Of a stretch of 64,000 nucleotides of DNA, positions 27,097 to 35,952 are shown piece after piece; the first letter of the stretch is position 1, and every line of letters begins with the position of its first letter. The notes beneath the pieces were generated by a model. That model saw only the letters and a list, made by a program, of their open reading frames with translations. It was not told where the DNA came from and did no database searches. The translations under genes were made by a program, and so were the position numbers. The DNA comes from WLWS01 sp965243105 (GTDB lineage: Bacteria > Pseudomonadota > Gammaproteobacteria > Eutrophobiales > Eutrophobiaceae), in assembly GCA_965243105.1 (NCBI GenBank), contig CBDEUC010000002.1, positions 1 through 64,000 on the forward strand, in the 5' to 3' direction.

Positions 27097-28092
27097 GTGA
27101 AGAAAATAACGAAAAACCTTTTTTCATGGCTCCTTGCGCGTTATGGGCCACATAACTGGAGTGCAAGGGAACCGAGGCTCTGGATTCTCATGTATCACAG
27201 GGTCCTGACCCAGGAGGAAGCTGTGTCTGCGAGGGAAGAGCCGGGCATGTATGTTACACCGGAGACCCTGGAAGCAAATATAGAGTGGCTAAAGGATTTC
27301 GGTGAGCTTGTTAGCCTGGGTGACTGGATTCGCATGCGGCAGAATAACTCTGCCTTGCCAACTCGCTCTATCGCAATAACATTTGATGATGGTTGGCAGG
27401 ACAATTACAGGCATGCGTTCCCGATTTTGCAGAGGCATAATGTCCCTGCTGTGATTTTTGCGGTGACGGGATATGTCGGAACGCAAAAGCTTTTTTGGCC
27501 GAATCGTCTCGCTGCCCAATTACGATACCTGGATGACGCTGAAGAATGGCCTGCCAGTTTTTCCTGGCTTGAACGTGTAAGTGATGTAGCGCCTTGTCAG
27601 CTGACAACACCGCATGCACTTAGTGAACTGATTCATGCTTGCAAGGTATATAGTGACGAGGAAATGCATAATTTCCTGGATATCAGCGAAAAGGCACTAA
27701 ATGCGGAAGTCAGTCAACGGTCAATGTTAAACTGGGATGAATTAAGGGAGATGCAGTCCTCGGGTCTTATTGAAATTGGTTCTCACACGATATCGCATTG
27801 TCGACTCAGGACAGGTGTGCCAGAGTTCGAGATCGAAAATGAAGTAATTCAGAGTAAAATGCAGCTGCAAGATCAACTAGGCTCAGATATTAATTTGTTT
27901 TGTTATCCAAATGGAGATACTTCGAAGTACGCCTGTGAACAGGTAGAAAAGCATTATTCAGCGGCTGTATTGACTGAAAGTGGGATAAATTCCCCTAATG
28001 TGAATTCGCACAAGCTCTGTCGTATTGGGTATCATGAAGATATTGCCAACAATAAAGATTATTTCCTGGCCCGTCTTTCAGGCTGGGTCTAG
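27097..28092 (+). CDS. Polysaccharide deacetylase (NodB-type)
   Basis: This is a 331-residue carbohydrate esterase 4 enzyme with a GTG start. The NodB motif 1 is ITFDDGWQDNYRHAF (catalytic base and metal Asp in TFDDG, near residue 98) and motif 2 is GSHTISHCRL (metal His pair). WILMYHRV near residue 30 is the usual lead-in. It would remove N- or O-acetyl groups from a polysaccharide. It is followed 15-42 bp later by a second deacetylase, the FemAB-like gene and the carbamoyltransferase, all on the plus strand. Confidence 0.88.
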   Translation: MKKITKNLFSWLLARYGPHNWSAREPRLWILMYHRVLTQEEAVSAREEPGMYVTPETLEANIEWLKDFGELVSLGDWIRMRQNNSALPTRSIAITFDDGWQDNYRHAFPILQRHNVPAVIFAVTGYVGTQKLFWPNRLAAQLRYLDDAEEWPASFSWLERVSDVAPCQLTTPHALSELIHACKVYSDEEMHNFLDISEKALNAEVSQRSMLNWDELREMQSSGLIEIGSHTISHCRLRTGVPEFEIENEVIQSKMQLQDQLGSDINLFCYPNGDTSKYACEQVEKHYSAAVLTESGINSPNVNSHKLCRIGYHEDIANNKDYFLARLSGWV

Positions 28093-28134
28093 TCTGTCCA
28101 GGATAAATTGCCGTTTGTAGAATCGAACCTGCAT

Positions 28135-29028
28135 ATGTCAGAAAACATTAGTAAGAATCCGTCCCGGTGTGCGATGACAGTCGACGTGGAAGATTATTTT
28201 CATGTTGCGGCTTTTGAAAGCAACATTAAAGTCGAAGACTGGGGTTCAATGCCTTCAAGGGTAGAGAAAAATACGGGTGAACTGCTCAGGATATTTGATG
28301 AACATAACATCAGGTGCACTTTTTTTGTGCTTGGATGGGTTGCGGAGCGACATCCTGAACTTATAAAGGAAATATCAGGCCTGGGCCATGAAATAGCTTC
28401 TCATGGCTATAGTCACAAGCTTGTTTATAACCAGACGCCGGAAGTATTCAGGGAAGAAACAAAAAGATCCAAGAACCTGCTTGAGGATATTGTTCAGAAA
28501 GAGGTGGCAGGATACAGGGCCTCATCCTATTCCATTACAAGACGGTCGCTATGGGCCCTGGACATTCTCATTGAGCTGGGATTCCGATGGGATTCGAGTA
28601 TATTTCCGGTAAGGCATGATCGCTATGGCATTCCCGGAACACCATCGAGTCCATATGACATCCTGTTCGAAAACGGCGAGAAAATATTGGAGTTCCCCTT
28701 GACGACTGCCGACGTGGCTGGAGTGCGAATTCCGGCCGCTGGAGGAGGGTATTTCCGCCTGTATCCCTACTGGTTGTCCCGTTTTTTGTTAAAGCGAGCA
28801 TGCAGCGACAAACCGGGTATATTTTACCTGCATCCCTGGGAGATTGATCCCACGCAACCCAGAATTGAAGATGCCAGTCGTTTGTCCAAGTTTCGTCATT
28901 ACAATAACCTTGATGTGTGCTCGCAAAGGCTTGAAAGACTCATAAGAGACTTTCAGTTTTCAACAGTAAGCGACGTGCTGCAGGAAATCCCCGGACGTCA
29001 GTCATTGGACGTCAACGCTCTACAGTAA
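28135..29028 (+). CDS. Polysaccharide deacetylase, PEP-CTERM locus type
   Basis: This enzyme belongs to the exosortase A-associated deacetylase family (NodB domain plus C-terminal DUF3473). The opening CAMTVDVEDYFHVAAFE is highly characteristic: TVDVED is the NodB motif 1 variant. HEIASHGYSHKLVYN gives the metal His pair and FYLHPWEIDP the late motif. It removes acetyl groups from the exopolysaccharide, probably at the cell envelope. I chose ATG 28135 (297 residues); a TTG at 28108 with AGGA four bases upstream is a close alternative adding nine residues. Confidence 0.88.
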   Translation: MSENISKNPSRCAMTVDVEDYFHVAAFESNIKVEDWGSMPSRVEKNTGELLRIFDEHNIRCTFFVLGWVAERHPELIKEISGLGHEIASHGYSHKLVYNQTPEVFREETKRSKNLLEDIVQKEVAGYRASSYSITRRSLWALDILIELGFRWDSSIFPVRHDRYGIPGTPSSPYDILFENGEKILEFPLTTADVAGVRIPAAGGGYFRLYPYWLSRFLLKRACSDKPGIFYLHPWEIDPTQPRIEDASRLSKFRHYNNLDVCSQRLERLIRDFQFSTVSDVLQEIPGRQSLDVNALQ

Positions 29029-29062
29029 TTAAGGGCCTAAATTTCAATTCCGCGGTACTAGT

Positions 29063-30391
29063 GTGAATAAGAATATAGTTGCAGACAACGAACTGGAGCA
29101 GATATTACGCGAGATTAGTCGCCTTACCAGTGAAAAAAGTAACTGCTCTCACTCCCTGGGGATTGCTCGACGAAATAACCAGCAGTCCGCAGAACTCGAA
29201 GGCCGAATGAGGGCGATAAAACAGGAGTTAAAGCAACTCAGACAAAAGAAAAAACTACTGGAATCTTCGGTTGTGTCAGACGCAATAGCAAAAACAGAAA
29301 CTGGGGATTTGCCTGGAAGGTTCACTACTGCTTGTGCGGCTCAAACTGCACATTCAAAAACATATCGTGTTGCCAGTCACCTGGAGTCTACAGCGGACAC
29401 ATGGGATAAATATGTAGAATTACACCCCTGCTCAAGCCCATACCATCGAAGTATTTTTAGAAAAATCATTACTGATAGTTTTGGAAAGGAAGACCATTCT
29501 CTCATGGCTTTCGATCAGGACGATAATGTGATGGGAGTATTGCCATTACTACGGTTAAAAAGTCGTCTTTTCGGGGACTTTCTCGTGTCGATGCCGTACT
29601 TGAACTATGGAGGGGTGCTTTCTTCAAACCAGCTGGCGGAAGCAGCATTGCTCGAGAAAGCATTCGATGTCTGCTCGACCCTTGGGGTACAACACATGGA
29701 GTTAAGAGAGCTTGTGCAGCGAACGACCATGGCATGTCGGAGTGACAAGGTTAGTATGATCCTGGAGCTGCCATCCTCTTACGAAGAATTGATGGCGAAG
29801 TTGGGCAGCAAACTTCGAGCACAGGTGAAGAGGGCGGAAAGAGAAAAAGTTAGTACCAGGATTGGTGCTGCCGAGATTTTAGATGACTTTTACAAGGTAT
29901 TTTCAGTAAACATGAGAGACCTTGGCACTCCTGTCTATAGTAAATCAATTTTTCGTTCTATTCTGGAAAGCCCGGAGACGGGTGCAAGTGTCCTGGTGGT
30001 GTACCTGGGATCCAGACCGGTGGCCTGTGCTTTTTTAATTGGTTACAGGGATGTTCTTGAAATACCCTGGGCGTCTACACTGCGGGAGGTGAACGCTTTA
30101 AGCATTAACATGTATCTTTACAGTAGAGTACTTGATTATGCCATTAAAAACTCCTATCGTTTTTTTGATTTTGGGCGTTCAACAAAAGACAGCGGCACCT
30201 ATCATTTTAAAAAGCAGTGGGGAGCTGTGCCCTTGCAAAATCACTGGAATTATTGGCTGGCAAATACCTCAGAATTACCTCAACTGAACCCCTCGAATCC
30301 GCGATACAAGCTGATGATTAAAACATGGCAGAAAATGCCCACAATAATTACCAATTTACTCGGACCCGCTATCGTTAAGCACCTGCCCTGA
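29063..30391 (+). CDS. FemAB-like protein, PEP-CTERM system-associated
   Basis: This is a 442-residue protein with a GTG start. The first 80 residues are a charged coiled coil (repeated E/K/Q/L, for example LKQLRQKKKLLESS). The FemAB/GNAT-like domain follows, with VYLGSRPVACAFLIGYR and the conserved end FFDFGRSTKDSGTYHFKKQW. Family members occur almost only in exosortase A loci and resemble enzymes that transfer amino acids from aminoacyl-tRNA; the exact reaction is not known. It is part of the plus-strand run with the deacetylase and carbamoyltransferase. Confidence 0.88.
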   Translation: MNKNIVADNELEQILREISRLTSEKSNCSHSLGIARRNNQQSAELEGRMRAIKQELKQLRQKKKLLESSVVSDAIAKTETGDLPGRFTTACAAQTAHSKTYRVASHLESTADTWDKYVELHPCSSPYHRSIFRKIITDSFGKEDHSLMAFDQDDNVMGVLPLLRLKSRLFGDFLVSMPYLNYGGVLSSNQLAEAALLEKAFDVCSTLGVQHMELRELVQRTTMACRSDKVSMILELPSSYEELMAKLGSKLRAQVKRAEREKVSTRIGAAEILDDFYKVFSVNMRDLGTPVYSKSIFRSILESPETGASVLVVYLGSRPVACAFLIGYRDVLEIPWASTLREVNALSINMYLYSRVLDYAIKNSYRFFDFGRSTKDSGTYHFKKQWGAVPLQNHWNYWLANTSELPQLNPSNPRYKLMIKTWQKMPTIITNLLGPAIVKHLP

Positions 30392-30498
30392 GATATGCAT
30401 TGCATGGTTTGTACTGCTCAAATGAACATCCCGTTTTACTCCTTACTCCAGCAATCAAAATATCAGATATTCAGGGCGATTCACCAGGGGAAGTGGGA

Positions 30499-32343
30499 TT
30501 GACCACTAATATTATCGGCCTCTCTGCGTACTATCACGATAGCGCGGCTGTCCTGTTGAGGGATGGGGAAATTGTCGCAGCTGCACAGGAGGAAAGGTTC
30601 ACCAGGATTAAACACGATCCGGCCTTCCCGACTAACGCATTGAAATATTGTCTCAAGGCCGGAGAAACAGATCTTTATGGTATTAACCACATCGTTTACT
30701 ACGATAAACCCCTCGTCAAATTTGAACGATTACTGGAGACCTACCTGGCTTATACTCCAGGTGGAATAAAATCGTTTAGCGCAGCAATGCCAGTATGGCT
30801 AAAGGAAAAATTATTTCTCAAGAAAGTCCTTCGCCGCGAGTTATCCCAGCTTAGTGGTATTCATGAAAAGAAATTACCAAAATTACTATTCAATGAACAC
30901 CATCGGTCTCATGCGGCATCTGCCTTTTATCCCAGCCCGTTTAGTCGTTCGGCCGTGCTGTGCCTGGACGGCGTCGGGGAATGGACGACAAGCTCAGTCT
31001 GGTTGGGGGAAGGGAATCAGTTAATACCACAGTGGGAAATTAATTTTCCGCATTCACTTGGCCTGTTGTACTCTGCATTCACCTACTACTGTGGCTTCAA
31101 AGTAAATTCCGGGGAATACAAATTGATGGGGCTCGCCCCATATGGTGAACCCGTATATTGTGACCTGATAGAAAAAAAACTTCTCAACATAAAAGAAGAT
31201 GGTAGCTTCCGATTGAATATGGAGTATTTTGATTTTCCTACAGGGATGACGATGATCAACAGGTCCTTTGAAAAGCTTTTCGGAAAGGAAAGAAGAAAAC
31301 CCGAGTCAGAAGTTGTCCAACACTACATGGATGTCGCCAGTTCAATACAGGCAGTCACGGAAAAGATAATCCTCATGTTATGCCATACTATTCATGCCGA
31401 GCTAAATTCGGAGAACCTGTGTCTTGCCGGGGGCGTAGCCCTTAATTGTGCTGCAAACGGGAGATTGAAAAGAGAAGGACCGTTTAAGAATCTCTGGATA
31501 CAACCGGCCGCAGGGGACGCTGGCGGCGCGCTCGGAGCTGCACTTACAGCATGGCATGAGCACCTCGGAAGTGAGCGGCAGGCGCAAGTTACCGACAGAA
31601 TGCAAGGTTCTTATCTTGGTCCCATGTACTCTACCGAGGAGTCCGAGGAGGTTCTTGATAAAGCCAATGCGAAGTATGAATTCCTGGATGACAATATACT
31701 CACGGCGAGAGTTGTAGAACTTCTTGAAATGGGACACGTGATTGGATGGTTCCAGGGGAGAATGGAATATGGTCCGCGCGCGCTGGGGAATCGCTCCATC
31801 CTGGCAGACCCCCGTAATGAAAAGATGCAGTCCGTGATGAACCTGAAAATTAAAAACCGTGAATCATTCAGACCATTTGCACCTGCGGTTGCAGAAGAAT
31901 GGGCCGGTGACTGGTTTGAGATGGATTACGAAAACCCTTATATGCTTATCGTTGCACCAGTGAGGAATGAAAAAAGAATCGAGTCGCCTGCCACAAAAAC
32001 CAAGGTGACAGGATTACAGATGCTGGATTTACCGCGCACTCAAATACCCGCAGTGACACACGTTGATTACTCTGCGCGTGTACAATCGGTTCAACAAGAT
32101 ACTAACCCAAAATTCCACAAGTTGATAATGGAGTTTGGAGCAAAAACCGGTTGTCCTGTATTGGTAAACACATCTTTCAATGTAAGAGGTGAACCCATAG
32201 TGTGTGACGTGAACGATGCTTATCGTTGCTTTATGAACACAGAGATGGACTACCTGGTAATTGGGAACCTTTTATTGAATAAGTCTGCACAACCGAAATA
32301 CTCTGTAGCTAATATACAGACAAGCACCCATGAACCAGATTAG
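30499..32343 (+). CDS. Carbamoyltransferase, NodU/SxtI-type
   Basis: This is a 614-residue O-carbamoyltransferase that would use carbamoyl phosphate and ATP to carbamoylate a sugar hydroxyl. The body begins IIGLSAYYHDSAAVLLRDG. The Kae1-like metal site appears as NEHHRSHAASAFY, and the C-terminal YrdC-fused-type region has MEYGPRALGNRSILADPR. The open frame extends upstream to 30400, but TTG at 30499 fits the family N-terminus and has AGGGG eight bases upstream. It overlaps the SxtJ-like gene by 14 bp. Confidence 0.88.
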   Translation: MTTNIIGLSAYYHDSAAVLLRDGEIVAAAQEERFTRIKHDPAFPTNALKYCLKAGETDLYGINHIVYYDKPLVKFERLLETYLAYTPGGIKSFSAAMPVWLKEKLFLKKVLRRELSQLSGIHEKKLPKLLFNEHHRSHAASAFYPSPFSRSAVLCLDGVGEWTTSSVWLGEGNQLIPQWEINFPHSLGLLYSAFTYYCGFKVNSGEYKLMGLAPYGEPVYCDLIEKKLLNIKEDGSFRLNMEYFDFPTGMTMINRSFEKLFGKERRKPESEVVQHYMDVASSIQAVTEKIILMLCHTIHAELNSENLCLAGGVALNCAANGRLKREGPFKNLWIQPAAGDAGGALGAALTAWHEHLGSERQAQVTDRMQGSYLGPMYSTEESEEVLDKANAKYEFLDDNILTARVVELLEMGHVIGWFQGRMEYGPRALGNRSILADPRNEKMQSVMNLKIKNRESFRPFAPAVAEEWAGDWFEMDYENPYMLIVAPVRNEKRIESPATKTKVTGLQMLDLPRTQIPAVTHVDYSARVQSVQQDTNPKFHKLIMEFGAKTGCPVLVNTSFNVRGEPIVCDVNDAYRCFMNTEMDYLVIGNLLLNKSAQPKYSVANIQTSTHEPD

Positions 32344-32749
32344 CAAAAATAAAGGCTTCGAAACTGAACGTTCAGAGCTGCGAAAATTTGGACTTTTGTC
32401 AGGTTTTCTCGTTTTACTTATATTTTGCGTCATCCTGCCCTGGATTTTTGAAACTGGAATCCCGTCATGGCCCATACTGGTTGCCTTGATTCTGGGAGCA
32501 CTCGCTCTCGCTCACCCTGAATCTTTATATTATATCTATAAACCATGGATGAAATTCGGTGTTATCGCGGGAACTATCAATTCCCGCATCATCATCACCC
32601 TGCTTTTTTACCTGGTCATGATGCCAATGGGCATTGTTATGAAGATTTTTCGCATTGACCCAATGAGCAGGAGTTTTGACGAGACATTGACTAGCTATAG
32701 AATAGACAGTAGGACTAAGCCAGAAAATAATATGGAAAACCCCTACTGA
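32330..32749 (+). CDS. SxtJ-like small membrane protein
   Basis: This is a 139-residue protein with about three hydrophobic helices (about residues 24-40, 46-60 and 84-106). Its phrase FRIDPMSRSFD near the C terminus is typical of the SxtJ family, which is regularly encoded next to SxtI-type carbamoyltransferases. Its biochemical role is unknown; a membrane partner of the carbamoyltransferase is inferred. It overlaps the carbamoyltransferase gene by 14 bp and its TGA shares a base with the next gene's ATG. Confidence 0.82.
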   Translation: MNQISKNKGFETERSELRKFGLLSGFLVLLIFCVILPWIFETGIPSWPILVALILGALALAHPESLYYIYKPWMKFGVIAGTINSRIIITLLFYLVMMPMGIVMKIFRIDPMSRSFDETLTSYRIDSRTKPENNMENPY

Positions 32750-32901
32750 TGTTTGAGTTGCTTGCTGATCTTTGGGGATTTATGAAAACAAGGAAGAAAT
32801 TCTGGTTGGCACCAATAATCACTATTATGTTGTTACTGGGAGGATTATTGATGATGTCACAGGGCTCTTCTGTTGCACCGTTTATATATACTCTTTTTTA
32901 G
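32749..32901 (+). CDS. DUF5989/SxtK-like 50-residue membrane protein
   Basis: This is a very short gene. The ATG overlaps the TGA of the SxtJ-like gene (TGATG), giving translational coupling. The product opens MFELLADLWGFMKTRKKFWL, followed by one transmembrane helix (about residues 20-37) and a short polar tail. The L-W-x-F-x-x-x-R-K-K-x-W-L head is the pattern of DUF5989 proteins that follow SxtJ in carbamoylation modules. Its function is unknown, possibly a small membrane subunit. Ordinary gene-length cutoffs would miss it. Confidence 0.8.
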   Translation: MFELLADLWGFMKTRKKFWLAPIITIMLLLGGLLMMSQGSSVAPFIYTLF

Positions 32902-32969
32902 TATCAAAAAAAGCTCTTTTTGCCGTACCTTATAACATGAGTTAAGTCATATTAATTAGTCAGCTAAAT

Positions 32970-34082
32970 ATGGATACTGAAGTCGTAATAATCGGAGCGG
33001 GACTTGCCGGCACAACGCTAGCCGGAGTCTGTGCCAGAAACAATATATCGGTCCTTGTCGTGGACAATCAGAAAGTGTATCCGGACGCATTCAGGGCCGA
33101 AAAGATTGAGTATGACCAGGCTGAGCAAATGAGAAAATTGGGTATTTTCGAATACCGAGTGCCGGACGCAGGCCCGATCGGCAAAACCATCAACTACAGA
33201 ATGGGAAAGAGAACGGAGTTCGATACTGTCGAACAGTATGGACTTAAGTATGGCGATTTTGTGAACCGTTTGAGACACGAATTTCTTGACAATCAGAGCT
33301 TGATAATTGGGAACGTGACTTCGCTTGATAGCTCTTATTCTATGCAGAATGTTTATTTGTCAGATGGCAATAAAATCAGTTGCAAAGTAGTAGTGCTGGC
33401 AACTGGAGGATTATCATCGATTGCATCTAATCTAAGGTATGAAAAGAGGTCCAATCCATCTCTGAGAACCTATAATGTCGGGTTGTACATAGAACCGGAG
33501 AATATAGATTCATTTGACTTTTCAGGATTCAATTATTTCCTGAGTCCGGTCAGAGATGGCATTGATTACCTCACGCTCTTCAAAATTGATGATCGAATGC
33601 GAATTAATCTCTTTACCCAGCTTAAGAGAAACGACAAAAATGCTGTAAATCTAAGGAAAGACACCTTGGCACGTATCAAGCATTATTTTCCCGACCTTGA
33701 GGAGCAAATAGGAAAAATTAAGGCAGCCTCAAAAACTCAGGTATTTTTCACTGATTTTTACCGACAACGAAATGTTGGAGAGAGTGGGGTGGTTATGATA
33801 GCTGACGAATATCAGAGCGTTTGCCCGGCAACTGGCACAGGGCTGAGTAAGGTATTCACGGATGTTGATGTCCTTGGAAACGAATACCTTCCAGGGTGGT
33901 TGAACACCGGCGTTCCGACATCACATGATATTATCGAGTACTATAATGATAAGCGTAAAGCAGCCTGTGATAAGTTATCACTATACCAGTGGATTTATTA
34001 TCGTAACGGCACCTATAATTTCTGGCAAAAGCAATGGTCTAAATTAGACACAAGGTTGCGAAACTGGTTTGGTTTATGGTGA
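32970..34082 (+). CDS. FAD-dependent oxidoreductase
   Basis: This is a 370-residue flavoprotein. The Rossmann motif VVIIGAGLAGTTLAGV is at residues 5-20 (G-x-G-x-x-G), an ATG motif (VVVLATGGLSS) is near 141-151, and the second FAD motif appears as VVMIADEYQSVCPATGTGLSK, where the usual G-D is A-D. This resembles the monooxygenase/halogenase-like group of FAD enzymes. The substrate is unknown; oxidation of a lipid or sugar moiety is possible. It follows the DUF5989-like gene by 68 bp and converges with the TylF-like gene. Confidence 0.8.
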   Translation: MDTEVVIIGAGLAGTTLAGVCARNNISVLVVDNQKVYPDAFRAEKIEYDQAEQMRKLGIFEYRVPDAGPIGKTINYRMGKRTEFDTVEQYGLKYGDFVNRLRHEFLDNQSLIIGNVTSLDSSYSMQNVYLSDGNKISCKVVVLATGGLSSIASNLRYEKRSNPSLRTYNVGLYIEPENIDSFDFSGFNYFLSPVRDGIDYLTLFKIDDRMRINLFTQLKRNDKNAVNLRKDTLARIKHYFPDLEEQIGKIKAASKTQVFFTDFYRQRNVGESGVVMIADEYQSVCPATGTGLSKVFTDVDVLGNEYLPGWLNTGVPTSHDIIEYYNDKRKAACDKLSLYQWIYYRNGTYNFWQKQWSKLDTRLRNWFGLW

Positions 34083-34083
34083 G

Positions 34084-34827
34084 CTAATCTACGATATTCA
34101 CTATAAAGCTCACCGCTTGAGGTCCCTGTCTCCAAAATTCAGCCAGTCGAATATGCGGGTTATTTTCCAGCCACTCTTTACAGGCCCTCTGCTCGCCCGA
34201 GTCAGGTTTACCCTTGAATCTGAACCAGTCGTCAAAAACAAGAATTGTGCCCTGTTGCACAATATCGGTAAGAAAATTCAACACTGGAACGGTTGACTCA
34301 TACAGGTCGCAGTCAATCATTACTACCGCAGCTTTTTTTAACCCAAGTTTCTCGCGGGTTTCAGGAATACAGGTATCGTTGTAAAACCCTTTCACAGTAG
34401 TAACCCGAGCAAGGTCTACCTTATTTGATTCAAGGTTGTTTAGAAAATCCTGTTCCGAGCATGAATAGGAGCCCTCGGCATAATCCACCATCCGATCAAA
34501 ATCTTCGCCAGAGGGCAGTCCTTCAAAGCTATCAAATGCAAAAAACCGAGGTTCCGTACTCTTCCATGCTAAATATTCCGGGGTGTCATATCCTATGCTG
34601 TAATGATTTTCCCGTTGTGAAATCATCGAATGGTAAGCTACAGAAAAAGAGTAGCCTCTCCATACTCCAAATTCAAGATAGTCGCCTTCAACCTGGTTCC
34701 AGGCACAAAAAGATGCGGCTGCCCGTATACATCCGTTGTCACCAATATAATTTGGCGGCAACTGGAGAAATCGACGTAACCGGGTGCGAAAGAACTCCGT
34801 GACATTTCTTTTTATTTTTCTAAGCAT
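34084..34827 (-). CDS. TylF/MycF-family O-methyltransferase
   Basis: This is a 247-residue class I methyltransferase of the macrocin O-methyltransferase family. Features are DYLEFGVWRGYSFSVAYHSM as the SAM loop (G-V-W-x-G), FFAFDSFEGLPSG, and VVMIDCDLYESTVPVLNFL with the Mg-binding Asp residues, then ILVFDDWFRFKG. Family members methylate sugar hydroxyls in a metal-dependent manner, so a methylated glycan sugar is expected. It is the last gene of the seven-gene minus-strand run that starts with the second PrsT gene. Confidence 0.88.
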   Translation of the reverse strand: MLRKIKRNVTEFFRTRLRRFLQLPPNYIGDNGCIRAAASFCAWNQVEGDYLEFGVWRGYSFSVAYHSMISQRENHYSIGYDTPEYLAWKSTEPRFFAFDSFEGLPSGEDFDRMVDYAEGSYSCSEQDFLNNLESNKVDLARVTTVKGFYNDTCIPETREKLGLKKAAVVMIDCDLYESTVPVLNFLTDIVQQGTILVFDDWFRFKGKPDSGEQRACKEWLENNPHIRLAEFWRQGPQAVSFIVNIVD

Positions 34828-34873
34828 TTCTAATTTATTCCATTGGGCAATTATTTGTATTCGACTCTTACAA

Positions 34874-35926
34874 TTAGAGCGGAAGTGTTCTTCTAAAAAG
34901 ATAAGCGAATGTCAGCAACTTCAAATAAAACGACGCATGCCTCGATACTCCGAAAACAGCGTAGTTATGATTAAGAGTGTTAGCCCAGTTATCTTTATAG
35001 TCTTCATCACCTCTAAGAAAATCAAAAACAAGGTAGTCTTTTTCTTTAAAGTGATTAATCATATGCATCAGCAAGTACTGGCCAGGCCCATTTGATTTGT
35101 AATCGCGGTCATAAACTGGCACATAGTAATAGAACTTTCCAGCAAACTTAAATCCGAAATGACCAGCTATTATTTTCCCATCGCATCGAATAGTAGAAAC
35201 AGAAATATATTTTGCGAAATTATCGCTGGATATCAAATCGTCCACAAAAGCTACTGTGCTCGAATGGCTAAACCCAGCTCCCGGAAATTGAATGCTATGG
35301 AGCTCGCGTAACTCACGCAGGGTATCTTTTTCGGCCGGAATATCAATCGTGATATCAATACTTGATGAAGATAGCAACTTTTTAAAGCGACGGCTAACAT
35401 TGCTAAGCTTTTTTGCCTCTCCAAATACTTCATTGAGCCTGATGCAAGGTGTGATACTGGACACATAATAGGTGCCATGAATGGATTCAGAAAGATAAGA
35501 CCTGAAGAGATTAGACACGGCATCGGCATCATTAAGTCGATCTATCATAAAGAAATCCCAGTTTCCTGGTTGAATTTCAATAAGCTTGCTGACTATTCTT
35601 TTTGTGGAAACCTTCCTGTTGATTTCTTTCGATATAACAAAAGATGAAAAGTCTGCCGAATTACCTGAAGCATGCACTAGTGCTTTGAATTGCATGCCCT
35701 TAATTTTTAGCGTTGATACTGCAAATGGAAAAATGCCGACAAGCTTGTTGTCGGCATCATGCATAAGAAGCAGGAGAATATCTTTTTCCTCAATTCGCGA
35801 ATAAAAGCCGCGTATCCAGTCGAAGTGTTCAAAAATGCTGAAGCTTGCCTGGTTTTCAACCAGGTTAATCCAGTCATTCTTCAGCTCGTCAAGCTGTTCC
35901 AGCTTCCTGATGATTCTAATATTCAC
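34874..35926 (-). CDS. GNAT acetyltransferase, CelD/BcsL-type
   Basis: This is a 350-residue protein with a GTG start. It shows the double GNAT-like layout of the CelD/BcsL family: LKNDWINLVENQASFSIFEH near the N terminus and LVFDFLRGDEDYKDNWAN at the C terminus. The last motif (F-L-R-G-D-E-x-Y-K) is the family signature. Members are found in cellulose and exopolysaccharide loci and probably acylate a sugar nucleotide or glycan. It lies 46 bp upstream of the TylF-like gene and 26 bp downstream of the deacetylase. Confidence 0.82.
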   Translation of the reverse strand: MNIRIIRKLEQLDELKNDWINLVENQASFSIFEHFDWIRGFYSRIEEKDILLLLMHDADNKLVGIFPFAVSTLKIKGMQFKALVHASGNSADFSSFVISKEINRKVSTKRIVSKLIEIQPGNWDFFMIDRLNDADAVSNLFRSYLSESIHGTYYVSSITPCIRLNEVFGEAKKLSNVSRRFKKLLSSSSIDITIDIPAEKDTLRELRELHSIQFPGAGFSHSSTVAFVDDLISSDNFAKYISVSTIRCDGKIIAGHFGFKFAGKFYYYVPVYDRDYKSNGPGQYLLMHMINHFKEKDYLVFDFLRGDEDYKDNWANTLNHNYAVFGVSRHASFYLKLLTFAYLFRRTLPL

Positions 35927-35952
35927 TTATCTTTACCGATGATTTTTATTAA

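Noticed and set aside
30400..30498. Upstream extension of the carbamoyltransferase
   Set aside because: The enzyme family starts at the TTG at 30499, which has a better ribosome site.
32902..32969. A/T-only hairpin after the DUF5989-like gene
   Set aside because: The stem is weak and the following bases do not form a proper T tract, so it was not called a terminator.
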